NCBI RefSeq assembly: GCF_033439725.1 | Contig: NW_026944385.1 | Coordinates: 496,001-560,000 of the forward strand | Reading direction: 5' to 3' | From: Neurospora tetraspora | Lineage: Eukaryota > Ascomycota > Sordariomycetes > Sordariales > Sordariaceae | DNA: 64,000 bases | Part shown: one piece after another, positions 40,265-51,413 of the stretch | How the letters are laid out: each line of letters starts with the position of its first letter | Position numbering within the stretch: position 1 is the first letter of the stretch | Notes under the pieces: model-generated | Told to the model about the DNA's origin: nothing | The model's database searches: none | The model's input: only the letters and a program-made list of their open reading frames with translations | Made by a program: the position numbers and the translations under genes

Positions 40265-43200
40265 ATGTCGACGCGCCCATCGCGTCGGGCCGCCGCAACC
40301 AGGCGCGCCCCCATTATCGAAGAATCCTCATCGGACGACGAGATCGCAAACACTACATCGAGAGGTGCCGAGGATGACGAGGAGGAGGACTATACACCCG
40401 CGCCTGCTTCGGCAGCCCGCAAGACTGCTCAGCGCAGCACCAGAAGGTCGACTGCCACGCCCGCTCCCAGGGCAGGGACGCCAGCAGCGGCATCATCATC
40501 GACAGCACCGGCACCGGCACCAAAAGCTGCGCCAAAAAGGCGCGGACGACTTAAGAAGAACGCCGCGCCCAAACCCAGCGAAGAGCCCAGCGTCGAGCCG
40601 AGTGTCGTCGAAGCGAATATCGAAGCCGAAGCCGAACCCGAAGTCCCAGAGCCCGCCGTCAAACCCAAGGATGAGCCGATCGACGAGGGTATCGACCCCA
40701 ATGTGACTGTCGCGTCTGTCGTATCTCCCGCCACTACCGCCGTGATCGCGGAGCCAGAAACACGAGATACGCAAGAAATTCAGTCGCCCCCGCGGAAGCG
40801 TAGAACACTTGTGCGGCGGCTCAGCAGATCGCCAGCAAAGATCATGCAGGACCAGCTCGAGTTGCAACAACAACAAGCCAGCCGTCAAGGGACACCAACA
40901 CCAGGCTCTCCGTCAACTCAGCGCGTCGATCGCCAACCCGCTCCTCTACAAGACATCACCCAGACACGTATAAACTTACCACCTCCAGCGACCGCAGCAT
41001 CAGAGACACTCGTCAACACCCAGCCAACATCAACAACAGATGAAACCGTGGTGGCGGCCCAGAAGCCCGTCAGGGCTATGGATACCATTTTGGAAAAGCC
41101 CATGGATATTGTGCTCAAGTCACGGACCATGGCTCTTCCCGTCGTCGAGGATACCGGCCCGAAGCCACGCATCGTCATCACCAACCTTGTGCTCGTCAAC
41201 TTCAAGAGTTACGCCGGTAGACAGGAGGTCGGCCCCTTCCATGCTTCGTTCTCTTCGGTCGTCGGCCCCAACGGTTCCGGAAAGTCCAACGTTATCGACT
41301 CGTTGCTGTTCGTCTTTGGTTTTCGTGCGAGCAAGATGCGACAAGGGAAGATCTCGGCCTTGATCCACAACTCGGCGCAGTTTGCGAATCTCGACTACTG
41401 TGAGGTGGAAGTGCATTTCCAGGAAGTCATGGACTTGGTAAGTGGGAAGAATATCCTGAGAAGAGTTGTTGTGCTGACATTTGTAGCCTGGCGGTGGCCA
41501 CGAGGTTATCCCCGACTCAAAACTCGTCATTTCGCGCAAAGCCTTCAAGAACAACTCGAGCCAGTACTACATCAACGGCAAGTCATCCAACTTCACCACC
41601 GTGACTACGCTACTCCGCGACCGTGGCGTCGATCTGGATCATAAGCGTTTCCTCATTCTGCAGGGTGAGGTCGAATCCATTGCCCAAATGAAGCCCAAAG
41701 CCGGTAACGAGCACGAAGACGGTCTGCTGGAGTACCTAGAAGACATCATCGGCACTTCCAAATACAAGACACCAATCGAAGAGTCGGCCACCGAGGTCGA
41801 AACCCTCAACGAGATCTGTATGGAAAAGAGCGGTCGTGTCCAGCATGTGGAAAAGGAAAGGAACAGCCTCGAGGACAAGAAGAACAAGGCGCTGGCGTAT
41901 GTTCGTGATGAAAACGAACTGGCTCTGAAGCAGTCGTCCCTCTACCAACTATACATCAGCGAATGCGACGACAATATTGCTGTCATGGAGGAGGCCATCG
42001 GTCAGATGCAGGCACAACTTGATGCGGAACTCGAGAAGCACCACGGCAGCGAACAAATCATCAAGCAGTTGGAAAAGGCATACTCCAAGGGTAGCAAGGA
42101 ATACGACTCCTGGGAGAAGCAGACGCAGCAGCTGGTCAAGGAGATGAACAAGTTCGAGCAGGAAAGGGTCAAATTCGAGGAGAAGCGAAAGTTCTTGACC
42201 GACAAGCGTAAGAAGCTTGAGAAGACAATCGCCAATGCCGAGAAGACAGCTGTTGAAGCGGAGGAGACTATCCAGAATTGCACCAAGGAGATCGAGCGTC
42301 GCCAAAAGGACATTGTCTTCCTGGAGAAGAAGGTGAAGGAGGAGGAGGCCGAACTTGCCACGATTCGTGAGAGCCTCAAGGGCAAGACGCAGAAATATTC
42401 CGATCAGATTGCGGCAAAGCAAAAGTCTCTCGAGCCATGGAAGGACAAGATCAATCAGAAACAGTCCGCCATTGCCGTTGCGGAGAGTGAGCTGGCCATT
42501 CTCAGGGAAAAGGCCAATGCCGGGACTGTGGCCCTTGAGGAGACGGAGGCGAAAATTGTGGCCATCCAGGAAAGGCAAGCGGCCAAGGCGGAGGAGATGG
42601 AGCAGTGCAAGGCCGAGAGAGCGAACCTGATTAAGGAGGGCAAGAAGATCGAGGCTGAGCTTGCCAAGCTTGCGGAGGAGGAACCCAAGTACCGGCAACA
42701 GCTTTCGAATGCCCGCCAAAAGGCCGACGAGGCGCGGTCGAGCTTGTCCGCTACTCAAAACCGGGGCAATGTCTTGACTGCGCTTATGCGCATGAAGGAG
42801 TCGGGTCGTATCGATGGGTTCCATGGACGACTTGGAAATCTCGGTGCTATCGACCAGAAGTACGACATCGCCATTTCTACAGCCTGTGGTGCGCTCGACA
42901 ACTTTGTCACCGACACTGTCGAGGCCGGTCAGCAATGCATCGAGTATCTCAGGAAAACTAACCTTGGACGTGGAAACTTCATGTGCTTGGACAAGTTGAG
43001 AGTCCGCGACATGTCTCCCATCCAAACTCCCGAAAACGCCCCTCGTCTCTTTGACCTTGTCAAGCCCAAAGACGACAAGTTCCGACCCGCCTTCTACCAC
43101 GCTCTCCAGGACACATTGGTCGCCAAGGACCTCGCTCAGGCGAACCGTATTGCCTACGGTGCCAAGAGATGGCGAGTAGTGACCCTTGCCGGTGAGCTTA

Positions 43201-45419
43201 TCGACAAGTCAGGTACCATGACCGGTGGTGGTACTACAGTCAAGAGAGGTCTGATGTCCTCCAAGCTTGTGGCCGACACCACCAAGGAGCAGGTTGACAA
43301 GCTCGAGGCGGACCGTGATACCTTGGAGCAGGCCTTCAACGAGTTCCAAGACCGCCAACGAGAACTTGAGTCTCGTCTGCGTCAGGTCCAATCCATGATT
43401 CCCCAGCTCGAGACCAAGATGCAGAAGATCAACCTCGAAGTCGAGAGTTCCGAGCGCAACCTCGCCGATGCCCAGCGCCGTATCAAGGAGCTCAGCAAGG
43501 AGCAACAGCCTTCCAAGACGGATGACAACCGCGTCGCCGCCCTGGAAAAAGAAATTGCCAAGCTCGAAGGCGAGGTCGAGAAGCTGCGCGAGGAGATGTC
43601 CTCCGTCGAGGATGAAATCAAGGCTCTTCAGGATAAGATCATGAAAGTGGGTGGTGAGAAGCTTCGCTCCCAAAAGGCCGCTGTGGACTCGCTCAAAGCC
43701 GAAATCGCTACGCAAAACGAGGAGACTTCTGCCGCCGAGGTGAAGATGGCGAAGGCGGAAAAGCAGAAGCACAAGCTGGAGAAGGACTTTAACAAGGCAT
43801 CCAAGGAGCTGCAGAACGCCATTCAGGAGACCGAAGCTCTGGAGGAGGAGATCCAGAACCAAGGCGATACCGCCGAGAGTCTGACGACCCGTGTCGAAGA
43901 GGCTCAGGAGGCACTCAAAGAGAAGAAAAAGGAGTTGGCAGCTATGAAGAAGGAGCTGGATGAGAAGACAGCCGAGCTCAATGAGACGAGGGCAGTGGAA
44001 ATCGAAATGCGCAACAAACTCGAGGAGAATCAAAAGATTTTGTCTGAGAACCAGAAGCGCCTACGCTACTGGGAAGACAAGCTCTCCAAGCTCGTCCTCC
44101 AAGACATTGAAGATCTCGAGCGCGGCACCAGCGGCGACGCAGCACCCCAACAACCCGTCGACCCCGATGCCATGGACGTCGACGACCCTGATTCCATCCT
44201 CCAAGCGCAACTCGAAGCCGAAGCCGCCGAAGCTGAAGAAGACGACGAGGAAGATGAAGATGAAGAAGACGAAGACGCAGAAGCCATGTCCCTCGACGAA
44301 GACGAGGAGCCTCACCAGCACAAGACGCCTAAAAAGCAGAAGCAAAAGCAAAAGCGCCAGCGCCGTCAACAAACCGGCAAAACTCCGCGCAAACCCCGCA
44401 ACCCCCTCGAACTCCCCCGCTACACCCGTGACGAGCTAGCCGACATGTCCAAGGAAAAACTCAAAGGCGAGATCGCCGCGCTCGAAGAAAAAATCTCCAA
44501 CGTGAACATCGACCTCTCCGTGCTCTCCGAATACCGGCGTCGCGTAGAAGAACACCTCGCGCGCTCCTCCGATCTCGCGTCCGCCGTGTCCCAGCGCGAC
44601 GCCGCGAAGAAACGGCTCGACGAGCTCCGCCGTTTGCGACTCGAAGGGTTCATGGAGGGCTTTAGCACCATCTCGCTACGACTAAAAGAGATGTACCAGA
44701 TGATCACCATGGGCGGCAACGCGGAGCTGGAGCTGGTGGATAGTCTCGACCCCTTCTCGGAGGGCATCTTGTTTAGCGTGATGCCGCCCAAGAAGAGCTG
44801 GAAGAATATCAGTAACCTGTCGGGAGGCGAGAAGACGCTGAGTTCCCTGGCGCTGGTGTTTGCGTTGCATCATTATAAGCCGACGCCGCTTTATGTGATG
44901 GACGAGATTGATGCGGCGCTGGATTTCAGGAATGTGAGTATTTTTTTTTTGTCTCTTTTTCCCCTTTTCTTGTTATCCCCCCTCCCCCCCCCTTCCTTTT
45001 CTTTTCTTTTTTTTTTTTTTCCTTTTTTTTCTTTCCTCGCTACGCTCGATTTATCCCCTCCCCATTGCCATCAATACTGACAGAGTGAAAAGGTCTCAAT
45101 CGTAGCCTCCTACATCAAAGAACGCACCAAAAACGCCCAGTTCATCGTCATCTCCCTGCGCAACAACATGTTTGAGCTCGCCGCCCGGCTCGTGGGGGTG
45201 TACAAGGTCAACCACATGACCAAGTCGGTCACCATCGAAAACCACGATTATATTTTGAGAGAAAAACATCAGAAGGAAGAAAAGGAGAGACGCGAAAGGG
45301 AGAGACGACAAAAAGAGGAGAGGGAACGGCGGGGGAGGATGGAGCGAGAAGAGAGACAGAGGGAGGCGATGGCCATGGAGAAGACGGCGGAGCTTACGAT
45401 TGCTAGTATTGAGGCTTAG
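40265..45419 (+). CDS. smc4: Condensin subunit SMC4
   Basis: Exons 40265-41437, 41487-44933 and 45093-45419 give 1648 residues; introns are 49 and 159 nt. It is an SMC ATPase. Walker A is GPNGSGKSN at about residue 333, followed by VIDSLLFVFGFRASKMRQ, which is typical of SMC4. Next come a coiled coil, the hinge (about 820-970, GFHGRLGNLGAIDQKYDIAI), a second coiled coil, the signature LSGGEKTLSSLALVFALHHY (about 1501) and Walker B PLYVMDEIDAALDFRNVS. SMC4 pairs with SMC2 in condensin and compacts mitotic chromosomes in the nucleus. Oddities are an about 300-residue disordered N-terminus, an acidic then basic insertion at about 1280-1360 in the second coil, and a charged tail (EKERRERERRQKEERERRGR). 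Intron 2 is an extreme pyrimidine tract; its acceptor was chosen to keep RNVSIVASYIKERTK. Confidence 0.95.
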
Positions 45420-46406
45420 GGTGGGTTGGTTGGTTTGGTTGGTGATGGACTAGGAGGGTGGGAGGGTGGGAGAGTGTGGATGATAGAACTGTGTTGGCTG
45501 GTAAGTTGCTGTACATATGGATGGATGGATGGGTTCATTGGATTTTTATGGTTTCATGTTTATGGTGGAGGATTTCTGTACTGTTTGTTTGTTTTTTGTA
45601 GGAGTTCATGAGTTATGTCTGCGAATGGAATTGGGCTTTTCGTTTGTCTTTTTGCTGATTTAGAGTGCCTTCAACTTAAGAAGCAAATGAAGGCTCGATA
45701 ATGGATGGCACTTCTCATTGATTACGCGTTTCTACACGGAGGGAGGGGTACGTACAGTACAGGCAGCGCTCGCTCGCTCGTTCCGTTTTCTTCTTCTTCT
45801 CTTCGCCATCGTCCATCATCAGATACCCCCATCAGTTACGTCCCGTCTCGTCCCATTCTCCATCTTGTTCGAGATCGATCAATCATACAACAATACAACA
45901 ATACAACAATACAACAATACAACAATACAACAATACAACAATACAACAATACAACAATACAACAATACAACAATACAACAAGATACATGCAAAAGGTCTG
46001 TCTGTCTTTGTACGTGTCGGTCGGTAACCACCGCGCTCCTCTAGTGATAATGATGATACGCGACACTGACTGATACTGATACTGTTATTGATAGCAGACG
46101 ACTCCTGATAAAGATGCCTAACCACCTTCCTTCCTTTCCTTCCAGGGCAATGCTAGTAACGGAACGGAACGAAAGTAGCACGCACCAACAGACCGCCAAC
46201 CAGTGCCTCTCCCATCCATCCGTACCTTGACCCATTCATAACCATTATGTGTGTGAGTGTGTGTGTATAGAACGCCAGAAACAACAACAACAAACATGAA
46301 AGAACAGTGTGCCATCAGCCTCTTCCCTTGATGTACATCAACCACACCCAACCTAACAATAGGACCTAGCTCTGATTACTCGACCTGAACGTGATCTCCG
46401 TGGTCT
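45420..46406. other. Intergenic between convergent genes
   Basis: Shared 3' flank of SMC4 (+) and the Hpc2-like gene (-). It holds GGTTGGTTT and ATGGATGG simple runs near 45424 and 45517, and the octamer array listed separately. No gene was recognised. Confidence 0.5.
45887..45981. repeat. Tandem octamer microsatellite (TACAACAA)n
   Basis: About 11-12 uninterrupted copies of the 8-bp unit TACAACAA. The unit length is not a multiple of three and it lies between 3' ends, so it is probably a neutral length-polymorphic microsatellite. Confidence 0.95.
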
Positions 46407-48470
46407 CTAATCAATCATCATGGCCGTCGGCCCTCCAGCCGCAGTAGGCGGACTCAGTCCCAACATGTAAGGTCCTCCGCCCGCTGCCACACTGGCCTTG
46501 GCCGCCGCCGTGATCTGCGCCAGCCGTTCCCTCTCCGCCTTCTCCCTATCCCTCTGCTCCTTCTCCAGTTTCGTGATCCTCGGCTTCCTCGTCCCATCAC
46601 CGCCGCCCCGACCACCTCTACTCCCCGGTCCACCGCCTCGTCCTCGTCCACTTGGTTTCTCCGACGCTGCACCCGTGTCCGCTCCATGTCCCGCGCTAGC
46701 ACCACCGCGTGTTGTTCCACCTCGTCCACCTCTGCTGCCCCTTCCTCCACCGCGTCCGCGACGAGCCGGGGGTGCCACTTCGGGCTTAGGAACCTCGGGA
46801 ATCAGCGGACCAGAGTACACAAAGAAGCCATCCCTAGAAGCAGCCGCTTGCGCCTCCCAGAGCATCTCCGAGTCGTCGACAAAGTCATCATCGATATCGT
46901 ATTCGTCCTCCTTGAAATTCCTCTTTTTCCTCGCCGGCTTCGCTGGTGCCTCTGGGCCCGAGGCGACGCCATTCGTAGTGGGATTAGGACCGCCACCGCC
47001 CATGCCGCCCATCTCGATGTTACTGTTCTCCGCGTCGGACTGGATATCCTCGTCCATTTCCTCTCCTGACTCCCGCCCGCTAGCGCCCACGGACTTTTCC
47101 AGCGCCGCTGTGGCCGCTGCGATGCGCGCTTTGCGCTCCCGGTTGGCTGCTTGTCGAGGGTGTAAAGCGTCCCAACCGTACTGCTCCTCGGCCATGCGCA
47201 TGAAGTTGACGTATTTGTTCGTTTCACCATTCAGAGGAATGTGGATCTTGATAGAGGGTGCTTCGATTTCCTGACCGGGGTTGGCTTTGCCAAAGTCGAG
47301 GATGGAGCGCTCGGTGCCGTGACCACCGACAGTGGGTAAGGGGGGAAGGAGGGCATCTTTGAGGCTGTTGCTGCCGCCGCCGGGTTTGACAGCTTCTGGG
47401 GAGTGGTTGCTCCCGGTCTTGTTTCCGCGGGAATGGGTGCTTTCGCGTTCTTGTTGCACAAGAGCTGTGAGCTTCTTGTTGTTGGTAGGAGGAGCTGTTG
47501 TTGATGGAGCCGCTGTTGCTGCATTGGTAGCGGCTGCTGCTGAAGACGTCGGCGGAACTGTGGACATACTAGTGAACGAGTTCTTGGGAGGCGACGGCTT
47601 TCTTTGGGAGGCCGCTGGTGCGGGAGGCGGCGGAGGGGCACGCCTGACTTCGATAATTTGCGGCTTGGTGATTTGTTGTGGCGTGGAGCGCACAGGATTG
47701 GAGGATAAAGGAGTAGCAGATGTTGACTCTTGGAGTCGCGACTTTGTGGCAGCGGTGTTGTAAGGCGTTTGGTGCGACGGGACAGGTGAGATGATGTTCG
47801 GGGGAGCAGGAGGATCAACCAAGCTCGCAATGGACGGCGAGGCGCTGGCACGGTTGACAGGTTGTGAGGTAGGTGCGCGGGGCGAACCCATAATAGAGCC
47901 GGTGCCGAAAACGTCTCTGGACATCATGGTTTCTCGGACTGGGTCGTAACTGCCTCTTATAGGATCAAACACTTGTCTGGAAGCGGCAGGCTGGGGCTTC
48001 GGCGGTGGGTCATCTTGGTTGAGCAGATGGCTCATGGACACGGGATGGGTCTCGCGTTTGGGTATCTTTTGCGCCCGTTGATCGAGGGAAATAATAGGTG
48101 CCTCTGACCTGCTGGGGCCGCCGAGATAACGATTGGCAGAAGCCAACGAGGTGTCAATCTCCATCGAGGTGTCGTGGTCGGCGGTATCGGCGGCATCGGG
48201 GGCGTCGGTCGCGGCCGCTTTCCTCTTTCTCTGGATAGGAGTGGCATTGGGGTCTCTGGGCTTGCGCGGACGGCGCTGCTTGGGCTGTTGTTCGGTGGCG
48301 GTCGAGTTCTCATCGGCGGGATCTTTGGGTTTCGGTTTGCGGCCGGGCTTCTTGCGGGGTACACCGGCAGCGGTCAGGCGGACCTCGGGACCGTGTTGGG
48401 GTAGTTGTTGCGATTGCATGATACTGAACTGGGCGGCGCTAGAACCGGGATCAACAACTATCTCGTCCAT
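46407..48470 (-). CDS. HIR complex subunit, Hpc2/ubinuclein-type histone chaperone
   Basis: Single exon, 687 residues. The diagnostic part is the Hpc2-related domain at about residues 513-558: NFKEDEYDIDDDFVDDSE, then MLWEAQAAASRDGFFVYSGP, matching the Y-D-x-D-D-x-F-[IV]-D-D-S-E...GFFV-x-x-G pattern of yeast Hpc2 and animal ubinuclein. The HIR complex deposits H3-H4 independently of replication and binds the Hir1/Asf1 machinery through this region. N-terminal to it lie an AT-hook-like KKPGRKPKPK (about 39-50) and a long Pro/Ser/Ala-rich disordered region. C-terminal lie an RGG/GRG-rich stretch (RGGTTRGG, GRGRGGGPGSRGGRGGG) and a short charged helix (KLEKEQRDREKAERERLAQI). The RGG tract is not typical of Hpc2 and may add nucleic-acid binding. 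Confidence 0.8.
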   Translation of the reverse strand: MDEIVVDPGSSAAQFSIMQSQQLPQHGPEVRLTAAGVPRKKPGRKPKPKDPADENSTATEQQPKQRRPRKPRDPNATPIQRKRKAAATDAPDAADTADHDTSMEIDTSLASANRYLGGPSRSEAPIISLDQRAQKIPKRETHPVSMSHLLNQDDPPPKPQPAASRQVFDPIRGSYDPVRETMMSRDVFGTGSIMGSPRAPTSQPVNRASASPSIASLVDPPAPPNIISPVPSHQTPYNTAATKSRLQESTSATPLSSNPVRSTPQQITKPQIIEVRRAPPPPPAPAASQRKPSPPKNSFTSMSTVPPTSSAAAATNAATAAPSTTAPPTNNKKLTALVQQERESTHSRGNKTGSNHSPEAVKPGGGSNSLKDALLPPLPTVGGHGTERSILDFGKANPGQEIEAPSIKIHIPLNGETNKYVNFMRMAEEQYGWDALHPRQAANRERKARIAAATAALEKSVGASGRESGEEMDEDIQSDAENSNIEMGGMGGGGPNPTTNGVASGPEAPAKPARKKRNFKEDEYDIDDDFVDDSEMLWEAQAAASRDGFFVYSGPLIPEVPKPEVAPPARRGRGGGRGSRGGRGGTTRGGASAGHGADTGAASEKPSGRGRGGGPGSRGGRGGGDGTRKPRITKLEKEQRDREKAERERLAQITAAAKASVAAGGGPYMLGLSPPTAAGGPTAMMID

Positions 48471-51413
48471 ATCGGCGGTTCTGCGCGATTCGGTTGTATG
48501 GGACAGTGAAGAGATACCGGATAGTTGTGTGGTTGTGGCCGTGGCTGTACCGACGGGAACAGGTACCTGTTCTGCTGATGATCGACTATACCGGGTACGC
48601 GGTCCTCAGTGTCTCTCGTGTCGCGTCGTGTCTTTTGAGTCGGAACTGTGTACGGTAGAAACTGAAGGGTGCGGCTATCGTGTTTAATCGAATGCTCGTG
48701 CCGTGGTACAGATGCTATGTGCCGATAATGATAGTCGTGCCTTGCCGTGAGCTGGCGGGCTGGGATCTGGGCCGGCCTGGCTTCGGTGTTCGGTGGGTTC
48801 CTCAATGTGCCCTGGCTTGCCTGGCCCTGTGATGTGGTGACGGGCTCCGGGAGGTGTGGGTGGGTGTATTATTAGTTGACAGCCGCCAATCGGTTCGCGC
48901 AGTGGGCCTGCCGGGAACAGCCAATGAAGGGACTGCCAAGGAGTGCGTGGTTTGGCCTTGGGGGTTCCTCTTTGGGGTTTCCCTTTGGGGCGGGATGCAC
49001 TAGCCGTGGTAACGTGACCTGCTTGTTAGCAGCTTGTTGTGCCGCTTGCTAACTCGTCGGCCTGTGCTGCAAAAAGTGGGGATTTGCCGGTTGGGAATAT
49101 CCTCAACTTCTTCGAGATGCTGCACCACCTGCCAGAACCTGACGACAAGGTAGTGAAAAATGCCCAAATACGACCGAGCGGATGGGGAAACGGGCAATCG
49201 GGCTGGATGCTTCGATGCGGCGGGTTTTGCGAAAATGAATTTTCGACTTTTGAGATGCGTAACCCGACAAACGAGAATGGTTATGATGGATTTTGTCAAT
49301 TGCAGTGCAAAAGTCGGTGGGTGTTTTGGTGAGGAAGAGAGAAGAGAAGGGGAGAGAATTGGCGGAGGTGGGAGGTCGTGCGAGGAAGGGGGAAATAGAA
49401 AACACCGAGCGGGATTGGAAATGGGGGGCATGGAGATGGATGGATGGCTACGTGTTGAATGGACTGGGAACGATTAATTGTATTTTGCAGCGCCAGCAGC
49501 TGGCCAGGTAATGCAATGGCCATGGTCTCCCAATTGCATGCAAATGGGCATGGCTAGGAACAACAAGTCAAGACAAAAGGGAAAACCGGGGCCCCGACAA
49601 TACCAAACGCAATGGCCTTCTGCTCTGGCCAGGCCAGGCCTCAGACCAGACCTCATGACGGCAGGCCGGAAGAACCAAAAGAAGCAGAAACATTTTGGGG
49701 GGTTGAGGAAAAGGCAGAGCCCGAGGCACAGACTTAAAGTGCTACCTATGCCAAGCAGTTAGCAGACATCCATGTGCGGACCTGGCTTGCCTTAGCACTC
49801 ACCTGAGGGAAACGGGAAAATACAAGAGCGAGTGCGAGCGATAGAGGAATAGGGAAAATGCCAAGGTAAATGTTGGATTTTGAACCAATGAGAAGGAGAT
49901 GGAGAAACAAGGTTACACAGTCAATCAATGGACTGGACTGCAACACCTCGCAGGGGCCACAGGGCTTCTTTTGGGGTTCTTGGGAAAGTGACTTGTTAGT
50001 GACCCGACCCGTTTGGGGTTGGAGTTGATGATGCATGACTCCACACAACACGCACCGCTGCACGGCTGACTAACCGTTGAACATGTAGAGGCTGGAGATG
50101 TTGAATTCCTATCAAAACTGGTGTAGTAGCGATGATTTGTCTCGTGTTTGTTAGGTGTACTCCGTGCAGCGTTGATGTCTTTTAGTGGTAGACAGCCGGT
50201 GTGAGATTTTGGAATTCGCGGTTGAGGTGAGAGAAGAGGACAACACAGTACGAACCCGACGAGGGTACCTCGTGCTAGCGCAACAAAAATGCGATGAGAG
50301 GCGGAAAGGACACGAGCCAACTCCAAACTTCCAGACCCCTTGTCAGGTACAAGCATCCGTACCGGTACGTACCGATACCTTGTTCCAGATTCGGGATGGA
50401 TGCTGCGCGACATTTGGAGCCGCGCTTGTGTGACCCACTCGTTAGCGACACAATAACCGCGACGAAACTGCCATTCTAAATTTCAGTTACCGGCACGTCA
50501 CACTCGTTAATGCGGCTAGACGGGCTGGCTGGTCAAGCCACACGAACGGAGCAAGAGAAAGAGATTCGCGGCTGCGGTTTCGTTGGAAGGACTTAAATTC
50601 ACAGTGCAGCTTGGGAAAGGTACATTCTGCGTGGTGATACCGAATTGCAACACCAAATTGCGATTCTGAAATGTGCTCTTCCTGCGTGCGTACTGCAGCC
50701 GGTGTGTTTATATGGCCGCATTATCTTGGTGCGACGCTGAATGACAAGATCTCAGACATGCTCAGCAGCACCACCCTCACAGTAACATAGCCACCAACCC
50801 CGCGAACACAAAGCACGGCCGCCAAGATCCATCAAGTGACTGACTGACAAAGAGGAACTCGGATGAGCTCACTTGGCATAGTCGAGAAAAATGTTGGAAA
50901 CAAGCTCATCTCATGCTGATCATGAGCGGGCGGGACTGACGTCTTTCTCTCAAACGTGCCGATTACCCATTTGCTAGAGACCACCGGACCAGCGGGCACA
51001 TGTGCATTTGGTATTTTGGAATACGAAACGCGAAACAGACGACGAAAATGGGGCCAAATGGGACCAAATGGAGCCCCAAGCCGCGCACGGTAATGCACTG
51101 TAAATACTAGCGTAAATACTGTGTACTCCCCGTGTCTTGGATCGACGCTAATGCAGTGCTTGGTGTGGCTTAAAGCCGGGATCCGCCGCTGACAATTCTT
51201 TTCCTTGGGCAGGCAAGCCCCTCCTTTGATTTCTTTAAACCTTATGCCGGATGACCGAATCTGTATCAAAGAATCCACTGCTCTTTGAGCGCCGCATACA
51301 TTATCCCCCATTATCGCCGTCACCACGACCGGGCAACACGACACCAATAAACATCCAAGACACCTCGACGCGACCTCGACAAGCGATCACGACAGCAACA
51401 GCGACTCGACACG
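48471..51413. other. Long divergent intergenic region
   Basis: About 2.9 kb between the Hpc2-like gene (-) and the RPAP1-like gene (+), with no recognised gene. A perfect palindrome GAACAGGTACCTGTTC sits near 48558-48573, about 90 bp upstream of the Hpc2-like start. A GGTACGTACC-type palindrome lies near 50360-50370. Both could be regulator sites, but this is speculative. Confidence 0.4.

Noticed and set aside
41949-44033. Long minus-strand frames (up to 383 codons) inside SMC4
   Set aside because: Antisense shadows of the coiled-coil coding region; Leu-rich without family features.
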